From contig JAHLKC010000017.1 in assembly GCA_025449115.1 (NCBI GenBank), positions 124,001 through 188,000 on the forward strand: a stretch of DNA of 64,000 nt, given 5' to 3'. The notes under the pieces are model-generated. The model ran no database searches. It saw only the letters and a list, made by a program, of their open reading frames with translations, and was not told the origin of the DNA. A program made the translations under genes and the position numbers. The stretch is from Chytridium lagenaria (Eukaryota > Chytridiomycota > Chytridiomycetes > Chytridiales > Chytridiaceae). Numbering within the stretch: position 1 is the first letter of the stretch; each line of letters opens with the position of its first letter. Shown piece after piece: positions 32,943 to 44,100 of the stretch.

Positions 32943-35678
32943 CTAGATTTTCAGGCCAGCGGCATGCTTAAGGACCTGATCCCTATATTTGGAAGCATAG
33001 GGCTTAAACTCGCAGTCATAAATATTCCCGTTTCCGTCACGCAAGAGTTTAGCGAGGTTTAACGTATCGAAATGGACAGAAGCCGCTTTGTAATCGGGAA
33101 ATAAATCCGACTGAAGGCCTTTAACAGGGTGATGGTACACGACAGCGAAGGTTTTTGACGAGTAAATCTGTATTCATAGAGGTACAAATCATTAAAAATG
33201 GAATTCAGCTGAAGTGACGTATCGCTCCTACCTCCTCTTTTATCTTATTTGAAAATAGTAAGTTTTAGTGAGTTTTATTTAGTTTCGGGTAGGAAGCAAA
33301 GCTGGCGAAAACAAACACAAAACCAAGCTTATAGGGCAAATACCTTTCTGTAATGACAGTCCATGACCTCTGTGCGCACGTTATCATATTCAGGGAAGAA
33401 GTAGCTTAAATAGACACGTCCAGCTGTATCAGATAAGACGCGAGCGAAGCCGTCGCCAATTTCGTTAAACTTGGCACGAGCCTTTTCAAAGTCGGAGAAA
33501 ACCGTGGACCGTGCGGAACCGTGATGGCAGGAAAAGATGTATTTCGGCTGAACAGCCGGAGACGACAGCTGCACCTGTACAGAAGCTTAGTTTCACAAGT
33601 GCACTATACTGAAAAATAACTTTAATGTTACCTTTCGACCTAACTTTTTTTAAAAGAAGAAAGAAGATTTAGAAAAAAACAATCTGGAACAAAAATCAAA
33701 TGAACGATAACAGTTGCCAATATTGAAATAATGAGAACTCACCCAACCCTCCAAGTGACGTAGCACGTGTATTCTGCCAATCTCACCAGCTTCCATTTGA
33801 CACATCCAAATGTCACCATTTTTATCGACAAGGACAGGTGCGTCTCCTGCAGTAGTATTGTAATAGTGTTCCGCATCGCTAAACTTATCAAACTTTTCGT
33901 ATCGAATCCTTTTGGTTTTGGCTTCCTGCACAATAACCACGAATGCCGACTTATCGCATTTAAGATTCTAAAACAGGTTGCTCAAAAAATGGTTCGGCAA
34001 TTGCAAAGAAAACTATACCTCATTGTTTAGCTAAAATGTTTTTTGTTTTTTTTTTATTTGTTTGATTTTTTTGTGACTTGTTAGACGTAAAACATGCGCA
34101 TCTAAAACACTAACCGTAGCAAAAAGCCGACCCTCGACCTCCTCTCTGCAAAAGTCATATTGAGGTAAAAAGTCGGATAAGTAGATTTTCTCCGTTTTCA
34201 CATCAAGAACGACACGCGGAATTCCATCCAAATCATTGTCAAAGTATTTGTTGGCTTTATCAAAATTCTTCATGACTGTATGACTGGCTCCAGCATCAGC
34301 GCAATGCCAACCAACAAGATAGCCTTTATCAGGTCGCTTGGTGCCTTTTGCGTTTGAAGTTACTGAAAAAGCCTTCTTCGCAGCCACGTCAGCAGCGGGA
34401 GCAGCTGCGCTTTGCTTTAGTTCATTCCACATTCGCAGCAAGTCATTTGCGGTACTGTTTAAGTAAAACGTTAATTTCATAATCGGATCTAAATTACTAT
34501 TTAACTTACGGATCAATGATGTCCGGATCCGCGCGGACACCTTGATACTTGAGGATTTCGCTAATTGTATCCTTGATCTTACGTGTACGTGGACTCAATG
34601 CTGAAATGTTGAGAGAAGAAACCGGTTACCGCCGAAAATCTGCAACTAAGAAAAACTCACGATGGCTGTGGTAGGCATCGGGAATCCCGAGAAGCTGAGA
34701 AAGTGGCTAGCACTCGCCGGTCGCGAGTACCAGCAACAGGGTCCGGAATGGCAACCGTGAGATATTCTCCTACCAGAACCGGGAATATGCTGATATCGTG
34801 GAGATTTTTATCGCGAATGTCTAAAGCAATCTCCCACTACATGCGGTCAACAAAAATTGTAAAATGATTAAGAGAAAGAATTACCTCTAAAAGCATATTA
34901 TCCGGCGTTTCGTGTGCAGCTTTCATCTTCCTCATAGCCGCGTCAGAGCAAACAGGAACAAAGACGGTGCTGTTCCACAACCCTATGATAAAAGAATCGA
35001 TCCATTCAGCCCCGCTGGTGAGGCAATGAACATCAAGGAACGCATGTATCGTAAGGCTGCTTCGAACTCCGGCATCAAGAGCGTGTGCCAAAGTCTGCGA
35101 AAAGGACTTTTCAGTATCCACACGGTAGCTGTAAGCGATGCATAACCGTTAATATATATAGCCTTCTAATGTGATCAGAATGCAAATATATCCCCGCATC
35201 TCACCTCAAGAAAAAGGAATGTTGAGCGCCGCTCTTCTTGCACATCCAGTTGGTCTTTACCCTTGCTTGCCAAGAATTAGTGACATTATCTATAGCCACG
35301 GCAGGGGTCACAGCTGACTCATTACTGTCTTTTGGCTTTGCGAAGGTTCCTTTCTGTAAGCAAACGTCAGATTCATCGAAAAAGTGTGATGACCGTACTT
35401 GAGCCTTAAAGCAAGAAAGCATACCTTAACCTTCACTTGGACTCTGTAACGTTCTTGAATGATAGTGATGAGATCCTCATCGGGGATAGGTCAAAGTCAC
35501 ACTTTTCAACAGGATCTGTGTAGGTAATGTCCAACTCTGCTAAAGATTGACCAAGACGGCTTGCCAGTCGACCCGTAAAATCCTCGTAGGTGACGTCGAC
35601 GGGGAAACGAACTTTCTGCATCCTCTTCTCCCCATTCTCGTCAGTGTAATCGATGATCAGAAGAGACTCGGTCGTCAT
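32943..35678 (-). CDS. PB1-like/TIR/repeat protein, array copy C (diverged)
   Basis: The most diverged member. PB1-like exon from ATG 35678 (LLIIDYTDENGEKRMQKVRF, LDITYTDPVEKCDFDLS), then TIR (YRVDTEKSFSQTLAHALDAG, IHAFLDVHCLTSGAEWIDSF, STVFVPVCSDAAMRKMKAAH, ETPDNMLLE). The Glu of GAEWI is kept, as in the other copies. A longer spacer lies between PB1-like and TIR parts. Repeats include GYLVGWHCADAGASHTVMKN, VVIVQEAKTKRIRYEKFDKF, KYIFSCHHGSARSTVFSDFE and VVYHHPVKGLQSDLFPDYKA; the end is KHAAGLKI and TAG at 32943. Substitutions relative to A and B are spread over exons while the motif residues stay, which suggests purifying selection on a functional protein. One base is missing in the acidic motif of exon 1, and two in the TIR tail. 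Confidence 0.77.
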
Positions 35679-36351
35679 GTTGGTACGAAGAAGGGTTAGT
35701 CTTGGTTGTCATGATCATGATGGAGTGCCAGGAATCGGCGTGAATTCATTTGTTTTTGGCACTTGTTGTACGAATTTAAATTTAAATCCAGCCATCTAAA
35801 ACCTTATCATCAACCTGCATTCTCTGAAACTCTCGTTAAGGTACTCTGTTGTCCCTCTCTTCCTGTTATTGTCATGGCGGAAACGCAAGTATCAGCTCCC
35901 ATTAGACTCTTCGTGAGACGCGATGGGAGGTAGAAAACACATAACATGAGATCATTAACGTATCCCACTTATCTCTGACCGATCATACTTGGAAGATAAT
36001 GTAAAAATAAATGTTCGAATATTTTTTGATTCGCTCTGTAAAACCAAACACCGTCATTGAGCTTAGAAAATTGTAGTGGGATGGGAATGCTCCAGTTGGG
36101 GAGTGTTTTTTTTTTTATATCTGGCGATGTATCGCTTTCACAGATATTAAGCTTTAGTGTTGTCCTTGAATATTGTTTCCTTTTATATGATTCTTGCCCT
36201 TGCTTTGTAGCTCATAGTTTACCGCAAATAAGCCGCTTTTTACTTATACTGGTTTGACAAAAGGCGAATTACGGTGCTAAAGATAAATAAGAGCTACATA
36301 GCGAAAGAATATATAATTAAAGAAGAAAAAAAAACACAAACTTTGCCACCA
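35679..36351. other. Intergenic region upstream of TIR copy C
   Basis: Contains the promoter of copy C and AT-rich sequence leading to the small RNA promoter. No other gene recognised. Confidence 0.4.
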
Positions 36352-36367
36352 TTTGCCAAACCACAAC
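36352..36367 (+). promoter_or_regulatory. PSE-like element of small RNA copy 2
   Basis: TTTGCCAAACCACAAC, 72 to 57 bases upstream of the RNA start. It matches 10584-10599 (minus) exactly, although the sequence between it and the RNA has diverged. The position is that of a proximal sequence element in U6/Y-type promoters. Confidence 0.6.
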
Positions 36368-36393
36368 TCACGTTTTCCTTCTAAACGAGTGAC

Positions 36394-36399
36394 TATAAA
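36394..36399 (+). promoter_or_regulatory. TATA box of small RNA copy 2
   Basis: TATAAA at -30 to -25 relative to the RNA's first paired base, the standard distance for a type 3 Pol III promoter. Confidence 0.55.
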
Positions 36400-36423
36400 C
36401 TTTTTACGCGATATCATACATCT

Positions 36424-36498
36424 GAATTAGTCCGTACGAGCTGTGGTTATCAAATTTGGGTTTTGCAGCACCCGCGGCTCACACTCTTCGACTGATTC
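36424..36498 (+). ncRNA. Structured small RNA, copy 2 (Y RNA/stem-bulge RNA-like candidate)
   Basis: Seventy-five bases. Outer stem GAATTAGTC/GACTGATTC and inner stem GAGCTGTGG/CCGCGGCTC are fully paired if G.U is allowed. Relative to copy 1, four pairs change on both sides (two G-C to A-T in the outer stem, two A-T to G-C in the inner) and three become G.U. The loop GGTTATCAAATT, then GGTTTTGCAGCACCCGCGG, is nearly invariant, as are GTCCG and CTTCGAC between the stems. This pattern means selection on an RNA fold plus loop sequence, not a chance palindrome. Promoter-like elements precede it, and a T6 run begins five bases after its end. The Y RNA analogy is inference. Confidence 0.7.
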
Positions 36499-36502
36499 AC
36501 AC

Positions 36503-36508
36503 TTTTTT
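36503..36508 (+). terminator. T6 run, probable Pol III terminator of small RNA
   Basis: Six T residues beginning five bases after the closing stem of the structured RNA. Confidence 0.55.
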
Positions 36509-36699
36509 AAAGTTCTAGTTTTAAAGCCAAAGTAAGCTCATGCAATGCTAATGGCGTTTGTTGATTTCAACGAGAAACAACTTTAATGCCGGAAGTCTAT
36601 TTCCTTTTTTTCTGTTACGATAAAGAAGTAATAAATGATCATAAAACTAATAATATTGTTGCGAAAATTGTAGGCTTATTAAAATGTTGAGCGAAGCGC

Positions 36700-39600
36700 T
36701 TAGAACATGGATTTAAATGGGCTCAGAAACACCATCAATTCTGCCAAATCTCCCTTTTCACAATCAAATTCCATAAACTTCTCCATAATTTGTTCAGCAG
36801 CTTGAGACTGCTCAACTTCATTATCAAGCAGCCGAAAAGTGATGGGTTTGCCGTTCGCAATAAGATCTGTAAGTTCTTTGGCTAACGGCAAATTTATTTC
36901 TGGGCAAATAAGAGACAAATACCTCTGGTTAAGACTCGATCGGGAATACCGGCAAGTTTCCCGCAGTGAAGGCCTAAAGATTTGAGTGCTCTTCCAGGTC
37001 GAGCTCTGCATAAATGATTAGAAGGGTATTTACGTAAAATATTCGCACTTGTATAAAAACGTGACGGGCTTTGAGAAATCTTTCTGCGAATCGTCCGTTT
37101 CGACAATGTCCATCCGACATTCCAGGAGAACGTTGCTAGGGTTAAGGAGATTCAATTGCATTATCTCTATGAAAATTATTTGAATTGGAATGTTCAGGCT
37201 AGACGTATTACCATGAAAATGCGTTGTGGCAATGACAAAAGGTGATTCTTCTGCTCTTTCTGTAAAGTGGTTTATGACAGCACAGAATAATCCCATTCCA
37301 TCTTATAGAAATAAGAGTCCAAAACAGCCACCTAATGTTTACCTGCAACCGACGTTCCTTTTCCATACTCATCTTTAACGAATGAGCAAATTGATTTTTG
37401 CATCGAACATACCAACAAGCACAAGAGATTGGTGTTGACGTGTTAAGCGCGTGCGAGATCTGCTGCGTATCTATCATAAAAGCACTTTGCATCTACAGAG
37501 AAGTGAGAATTAAATGGGTCAACAGCACGACCTTCGAAACTGACTCTCCAGTCTGTATGCGCGTCAGTATACAGTCTGTAATGCCAATAGTGGCTGAGTC
37601 CGCCGGCACGAAGCTCCCAATATGCGCCATAAAGACGATTAAACCAATCTTTCATGTTACTTGAAGCTGTGAAATCGGATCCAAACCTGTTTGAGATATA
37701 CCTACATATGGTAGTTAATACCGTAATAAAAACATTAGGCCTCACGCTCTTCCCAGACGCATTTGGCCCGGTCAACAAAATAATCCTTTTATTTTCTCCC
37801 TCCTCGTTTAATTCACCCCTAGACCCGATCCCAAGCTCCACATTATTAGCCACAAACACGTCGACTGACAGTTCCTGCAATGGATGTCTTCCCTAATAAT
37901 GTGAAGAACGCTTCGATTCTGCACCTCAGGTCTCCTATAATCCATCTGGCGAGCTGCTTCAGTCAAGCTGAGAATGCTGAGGAAATTAGAAGGCGAAAAG
38001 TGACGAAAGCGACGAACCAGTCCAACTCTGAGCAGACTTGGACTACTTTAGTGAGAAATCCGGAAAATGTGAGAACGGTATCTTTAAGACGTTGAACGAT
38101 TTCCATCTCCTTGTCGACAATCATTGAATGAATGTCGCCTATAGTGCGATCCATCTTTGACATATAAAATGAGGGAGACATGCCAACAGACTCTACCTCA
38201 TACATTTCCTCACTCTTGAAAAATACAGAGCTTTCAGTGCAGAATTGATAGAATAAGCCCGGGATTTCAAAATCGCTTTCCCTAGAATAGTTAAGTAGTA
38301 GTAAGAACGGTTGTTTGACTTACTCTTCCATATTATCATCGAATGGCAAAGTGATAAGATAGCCTAACTGTGGAAAGTAAATCACGTTTAAAGTTCTAGC
38401 ATATTTTGGTGGAACCGTATGGACGACCTCCCGCGCGGCAAGTGACTGGACACAGTAAGAGAAATTTCATGCGGAGGTGTACCAGGAGATCATCCATACC
38501 ATGATACATTCTTTTCAGCTCATCTAGAGAATTATCAACCCCCTGTCTCACAACAATACGGTCCTCTTTAAGTGATTCGGCGAAGTCAATCTGAAGGCAT
38601 TAGAATAAAAAAAAAAAAGGCTAAAGGTTCACGATGTTGTTGATAAGCGACCCAACTTCACGCAAACCTTCCGGCGTAAATTCTTGAATAATCTTTAAAT
38701 ATATTAGACATTTCCAAAATCATTTGCTTACTGTTTCGATAAGGACTGGTCACGAACATCCAAGCTTCAATAAGCGTTTGTATCTTTAACGCGTAAAACG
38801 AAAACTTAAATATGTCAGTCAAACATACTCGGAGCATTCAACTACTTTCAACATGGCCTGCCACTCAATCAATGCCGTTCGCGTCTTCATAAAATGCAAT
38901 ATTCTCTGGCATATCCATTTAAAACACATTCTTTCAACCCAACGAACCGGAATGTTCTTGATGTTCCCAAGGCAAACGCGTAGCTCCGTCACCAAACCTA
39001 AGTTTGCCGGATTGATGAAAAATGTAATCATATCCAGCCGATTGTTAATAACTCGCGTGTCCATTGATGGTCGCAGAAACCAAATTTTTAAGCATGGCGC
39101 TACCCATTGGCGTTAAAGTTTTATTCAAAATACCTGAATAAGTTAACTTCTAAGCTCTTTTTTTAGAAACACGTACCAAAAAGGGAAAGGCCTTCCTTTT
39201 TCCGTGAACTGAACAGGTTCGGATGAGCCTCGTCCTGAAAAATCTGGAGAGCAGCAAGTGTGGTTTGGTTCACCCTCATATGCATTGCTCTAGTCGCAAA
39301 ATCAGGAATAATTGTAATAGTCGCGCTTACAAGCTGTATTGTTCAATTGCCCGAATCATATACTCCTCACTATTTCCTTCAAGCTCCCGAAGAACCCGTG
39401 TCCGCGATATGTATGAGAAGTAGATCCCGCGCATCCAACCTAGAAGGTCAAAGTGTGTATTAATCACTGAACTGACCATCTCACAATTTTCCAACGACAC
39501 AATACTCTCCACAAGGCATTGCGCAGACAGATTCTTCTGCTCCGCTCTTAAATCGACAGATGACGGCTGCATGGTACTTTTGTTACTTTCCTTCTCAAAG

Positions 39601-40345
39601 TCGAGAATCCCAAGCCCAAGAATTCTATTCAAGCTCGGCTTATAAAGAAACTCGGTGGATGGACGCACTTCGACAGTCTTTTTCGTATTATTGGCCGAAG
39701 GTAATGCTGACACTACTCAACATTGAACAAGCAGCTCCACAAATTAATGACTTACCGCATTCTCTAATAGCACCGAGAAAGCTTTCATCCACTCTCGGAT
39801 GACAAAGCACCAGGTTTGGGTTGATCTGAAATATCAACAATCTCGCAAGTTCGAATCTATCGCTTCGGTCTTCGATATCCTCAAGAAGGTAAAGCGTGCC
39901 ATCTTCTGGAGAAAAATGCGCCGCGCCTAGCTTTCCTTTCCGAAACGAAACAGCAAGCATTGACTTTTAAAAGGATTGTTATAATAATAAAAAGAACGAG
40001 ACATGCCTTCGCCCTCATTTCTCTCATCATTGTCACCGTCATACGTCGACTGCTCAGCTTCCGTGCCATTGTCTTCATCCATCTTCGCCTTCTTCATCTT
40101 ATAAAATTCCTCAAGGACACTCGGAACTGACGCTGCCGTTACTGGCCTGTCCTGCTGAAATGATGAAACTTGAGAAAACTCATCTTCCTCTTGCTCTCGT
40201 TTCAATCTCAAACTCTGCGGGCAGAACGACGACGTCTGAGGCTTGCAGCCGAAAGTCCTGAGACAACTGAAGCTGTCTCTGGATACGAAGGCTCGGGTGA
40301 CGAGTCTCTGTGCTTTACCAACGTCCTCAGGCTGTCGCCGTCCAT
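36700..40345 (-). CDS. MSH5: MutS homologue 5 (meiotic MSH5)
   Basis: MSH5 pairs with MSH4 as a sliding clamp that stabilises meiotic crossover intermediates. The N-terminal exon from ATG 40345 (MDGDSLRTLVKHRDSSPEPS) is disordered. Then follow the MSH5-type start (LAVSFRKGKLGAAHFSPEDG, INPNLVLCHPRVDESFLGAI), lever/clamp segments (CLVESIVSLENCEMVSSVIN, ILDF) and the ATPase: Walker A LLTGPNASGKS at ~37.77 kb, QSAFMIDTQQISHAL, and Walker B LVLVDEYGKGTSVA once a 40-nt GT-AG intron (37391-37430 approx.) is removed. The C-terminus (CGKLAGIPDRVL, ANGKPITFRLLD, KFMEFDCE, ending SPFKSMF and the stop at 36700) also fits MSH5. As usual for MSH4/5 there is no mismatch-recognition domain I. Exon-exon joins are partly guessed; a frame break occurs near 40.22 kb. 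Confidence 0.9.
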
Positions 40346-40560
40346 TAGAAATCCATCTTCGATCAAGCTTTCGATAGGCACTTTCCCACGGTGCTAATAT
40401 TATCTTACACCAAACTCAGCCATATACGATCAAGTCATCGATTTAAACCGTTTGGAGTCTCTGGAGAAAATGATGGCGTTGGAAAACGCGCTTTTTTCAA
40501 GCTGTCCGCCCGCATGCCATCCAAAGCGAGGTTGTCCAAGGCAGGAATGTCATTCAGAGA
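40346..40560. promoter_or_regulatory. Divergent promoter region (MSH5 / APC11)
   Basis: 215 bases between the two start codons, serving a meiotic gene on one side and a core cell-cycle ligase subunit on the other. No specific site recognised. Confidence 0.45.
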
Positions 40561-41000
40561 ATGAAGATTCGGATCAAACGGTGACCTCAACCTACTATCC
40601 CACCGTTCTCATCTCATCCTTTCGTCAACAGCTGGGACGCAGTAGCAACCTGGAAATGGGACACGAACCCTGACGACGTTTGTGGCATCTGCCGAGGACC
40701 CTTTGAATCCGCATGTCAAGACTGCAAATACCCTGGTGACGGATGCCCCATCGGTGAGACCAACTCTTCCAAAGCTCACATATGTATGATTGCTTTATCT
40801 TTCTTTGCATAGTCTACGGCGAATGTAAGCACGTATTTCACATGCATTGCCTGCACAAGTGGATTGCATCGGACTTGTCGAGGGAGCTGTGTCCAATGGA
40901 TCGGATGCCCTGGAAAGAGGCTGCGGACTCGCCGGCCGCTCGCATTCAACGAGCAGCAGAAGAACGAGCCAGAGCGGCAGCAACGGCAGCGAATCCTTAA
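40561..41000 (+). CDS. APC11: Anaphase-promoting complex RING-H2 subunit APC11
   Basis: Catalytic RING subunit of APC/C, which binds the E2 and ubiquitylates cyclins and securin. Three exons with GT-AG introns: 40561-40580, 40632-40753 and 40813-41000. Splicing gives the conserved start MKIRIKRWDAVATWKWD, then CGICRGPFESACQDCKYPGD, CPIVYGECKHVFHMHCLHKW and CPMDRMPWK. All RING-H2 ligands are present, including the extra Cys pair typical of APC11. About 22 Ala/Glu/Arg residues extend past the usual end (EAADSPAARIQRAAEERARA). The start was chosen because only the 20-base first exon restores the family N-terminus. Confidence 0.95.
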
Positions 41001-41107
41001 CATGCACAAAGCAATGGGCACCTGCGGCCACGCAAATGTATTGATCAAGCAACACCGACATATACCAAGCCCGAACATACCAAACACGAAAATTCATAGC
41101 ACCCTAC

Positions 41108-44100
41108 TCAAGAAAAGTCTTGAACATTCCAGTTTCCCCCCTTAAGACTCTCAGCCTCTTGCTTTGGCCCCAAAATTGCTTTAGAAGAGGGCTGCGTCAA
41201 ATACTTTTGCGCAACGGCTTCTACGCTCGCCAGATCCAATGCAAAGAACATGTCCCGACGTCTAAACGCATGTTAATAAATCAGATTAAATCTATTCTTA
41301 CTTTTGGAGCATTTCATCAGTGATTCCAGTGCTGTATCTCGTCATTGCCTACAATATTTAATCACAGAATTAGAAAATACACGTACCTCATCTGAAGCAC
41401 TCAAAGGAGAGTCCAAGCTACCCAAAATGGACATCTTTGCCTCATTCAATTCCTAAAAGCCAACGTCAATTTCGTTTCATCAGTTGCAACACTCCATACC
41501 AATTGCGTCACGTTATTTGAAATTTGACCAGCCCATTCAACTCCACGGGCAAACGCATCCATTGTGCGTACTCCAGCACCAGGAGGATCACGATACGACG
41601 CCATCGAAAAGATACCATCGATAGAGCTATAGCTTGCAAATCCTCCGTAAGCGCCTCCCTTCTCGCGGACTTCACGGTGAAGGAAGCGGTGGGTAAGGAG
41701 TTCAGCCAATACCTAAAATTCCAAAGTTAGAAACTTCAAAAAGACTATGCGAAAGTCAAGCGAACCTGAAGCTTAGGACTGTCCTCGTGAACATATGGAG
41801 CAGCTAAGAAAGCTTGCCCGGTGTAATTTACGTTAAACGGGAACGCGTAGAACGTGTTGTTGTATTGAGGCTTAAACTGGAAATGTAACGTAAGAGCATG
41901 CAAAGAAGCCGTGGAAGAAAAGGAGGTTTAAAACTAACGGTAGAATCATTGTCCGTGGTCTTCGGAGCAGATTTCCAGCCAAGGGTTGAAAATAGTTCGG
42001 AGAGCCCGTTTTCATTCACAGCGACGGCTTCGGGGACGCTATTGACTGCAGCCTTCAGAGGGCGATCTTGCTTAACAATAAAATCGTTGATACCCTATAA
42101 ATAAAACAAGGACGAGTAAAACATTTTAAAATAATTCAAATAACTAAGGAGGAGGCAGTGAACTCAAAAGCACCTTGATCTTTTCAATAAGCTCTTGTAC
42201 CCCTGCATCTCCCTTCTCAAACAGCTTATTCGTAAACACAATCGACTCAAGCCCTCCCACCAACGCCCTCTTCTTGAGCACCGGCTTTAACGTCGCCCCC
42301 GCTGCTCCAACCGCATACCGGTGCCCTTGATCCGCAAGCGACGACATCCCATTCGATGCCGCAAAAGCAAGCACTGTCCTAATTCTCTCGACTACATCTG
42401 GGTGCATGAAATCGGCCCCTTGGATAAGTTCAGCAAGGAGAGGAAAGACATCATGAAGCTTCGAATCGAGGGCGGAAGTGGAAAAAATCATTTTTCGCGG
42501 CAGTGGGAAGACCGGTGGGAAGGGAGGAGAGGGAGGGGGAGGCAGAGATGCCGGAGGTTGTGAGACGAATACGTTCGTCGAGGTCAGCGAGGGAGGGGGT
42601 CGTGCGAGTGCCAAGTGCGGTAAAAGCTGAGAAACTGTTATTAATGCGGAAGTGTTTCACTCTTACGCTACTGTAAAGTGACAGGAAAGGTACGAGAGTT
42701 TCAGGAAGATCCTTAATGGACTTGTTGATGCGGATGTAGGAGACGCCGTTCGTAGCAGTCTCGCGGACCTGCACGGGAACACATGAATGCTTGAGGACCT
42801 TGTCCGTGACAAGGTAAGTCTTCCCTTTTTTGCTGATGTCCGCCAAAGTTACGGTAGGTAGACACGAAAGATCTTCCGACAGCAGCTAATACCGTACCAA
42901 TAATATCAAATACCTTCAGGCGCCTCCTGCAACTTCAACAACTCTATTCCCTCCACATGCAACCTCTTCTTCTCCTCCTCAGACAACTTTTCAACCTTCT
43001 CATCCAACCTTTTCTTCTCAGACTCCTCAACCTGGACTGAATAACTCTCGCTTGGTTTCTATAGTTAGGCTTCGGTCAGTTCTTCAATAATAAAAAAAAA
43101 AACTTACCATGACGAATACAAGACGATGCGGGTTTTGCAAAAAGTACTTTTTAATCCTTGACTCAAAGAATCCGGGTGTTGAAAGAGCCTCCCGGAGTTT
43201 TTTGATATTCTACATATCCTTTAAAATTACTTATCCCGCAAAAAAACTTACAGGAGTGACTTCCATCGCGGCAATCGGATCTCCACCATGAACCCAATGC
43301 TGGAGAACAGATTGTCCAAGACCCATACCAAAATTAGCTTTCCTCTATAAATTTATCAGCTCTATGCGTCGCAAAACCATCTCACGTGGCGAATCCCAAG
43401 CTCGAGCTGATGAATGGCACTCTCTACTCTCTCCTTCGGGAAGCCAGACTTAGCAACTTCTTCAAACACCTTATAGATCTTGTTCTCAACCTTTTTTATA
43501 AATCAGCAAAATCACATGTCAAATTCCTCTTACCAGCTCAATATCAGATTCCTTTATACCTTGAAGTCCGATTGAAAAACTCGTTTCCCTCGCGGTGCGG
43601 TCATAGCCGTAGATGGAGCATAATCGGTTCCAATGTTTGCCTCAATCAACTCCTTGTAAAAAGGAGACGCGGCACCGCCAACAAGAAGTTTGGACAGGAT
43701 GTTCATGACTGAGGTCTCAAAAGTATTCTAAAAAAAAAATCAAAAAAAAAGTTCGCAAATTCATGACTCTTACCGTCCCATCATTCGTGAGATATGAAAT
43801 ACTTAACCGCACCTGGCGTTCAGGATCACCCACTTTGATTATTAAACGCGTCAATGTCACATTGGGTATCATAAGTACTCACTGGGGTCAAATGGACAAG
43901 TCTCAACGATCCGCCTCGGCTCGCCAAAAGTCTTCAAGCTATCGATATGTATCGGCCGGTAATCTCTCGAAAGTCGATATCCTTTCGTCAATGTTTTTCA
44001 GGTGATCCGCGAGGGGAAAGTTCCTTTTGAGATGTATCAGAACAATGTAAAGTGTCGAGGTCACCCACCGTAAGTAAAGAACTTGGCATTGCTGGGATGA

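Noticed and set aside
26543..35678. Calling TIR copies A-C pseudogenes on the basis of frame breaks
   Set aside because: The breaks are single-base, fall at different sites in each copy and resemble those in essential genes nearby. Motif residues are conserved in all three.
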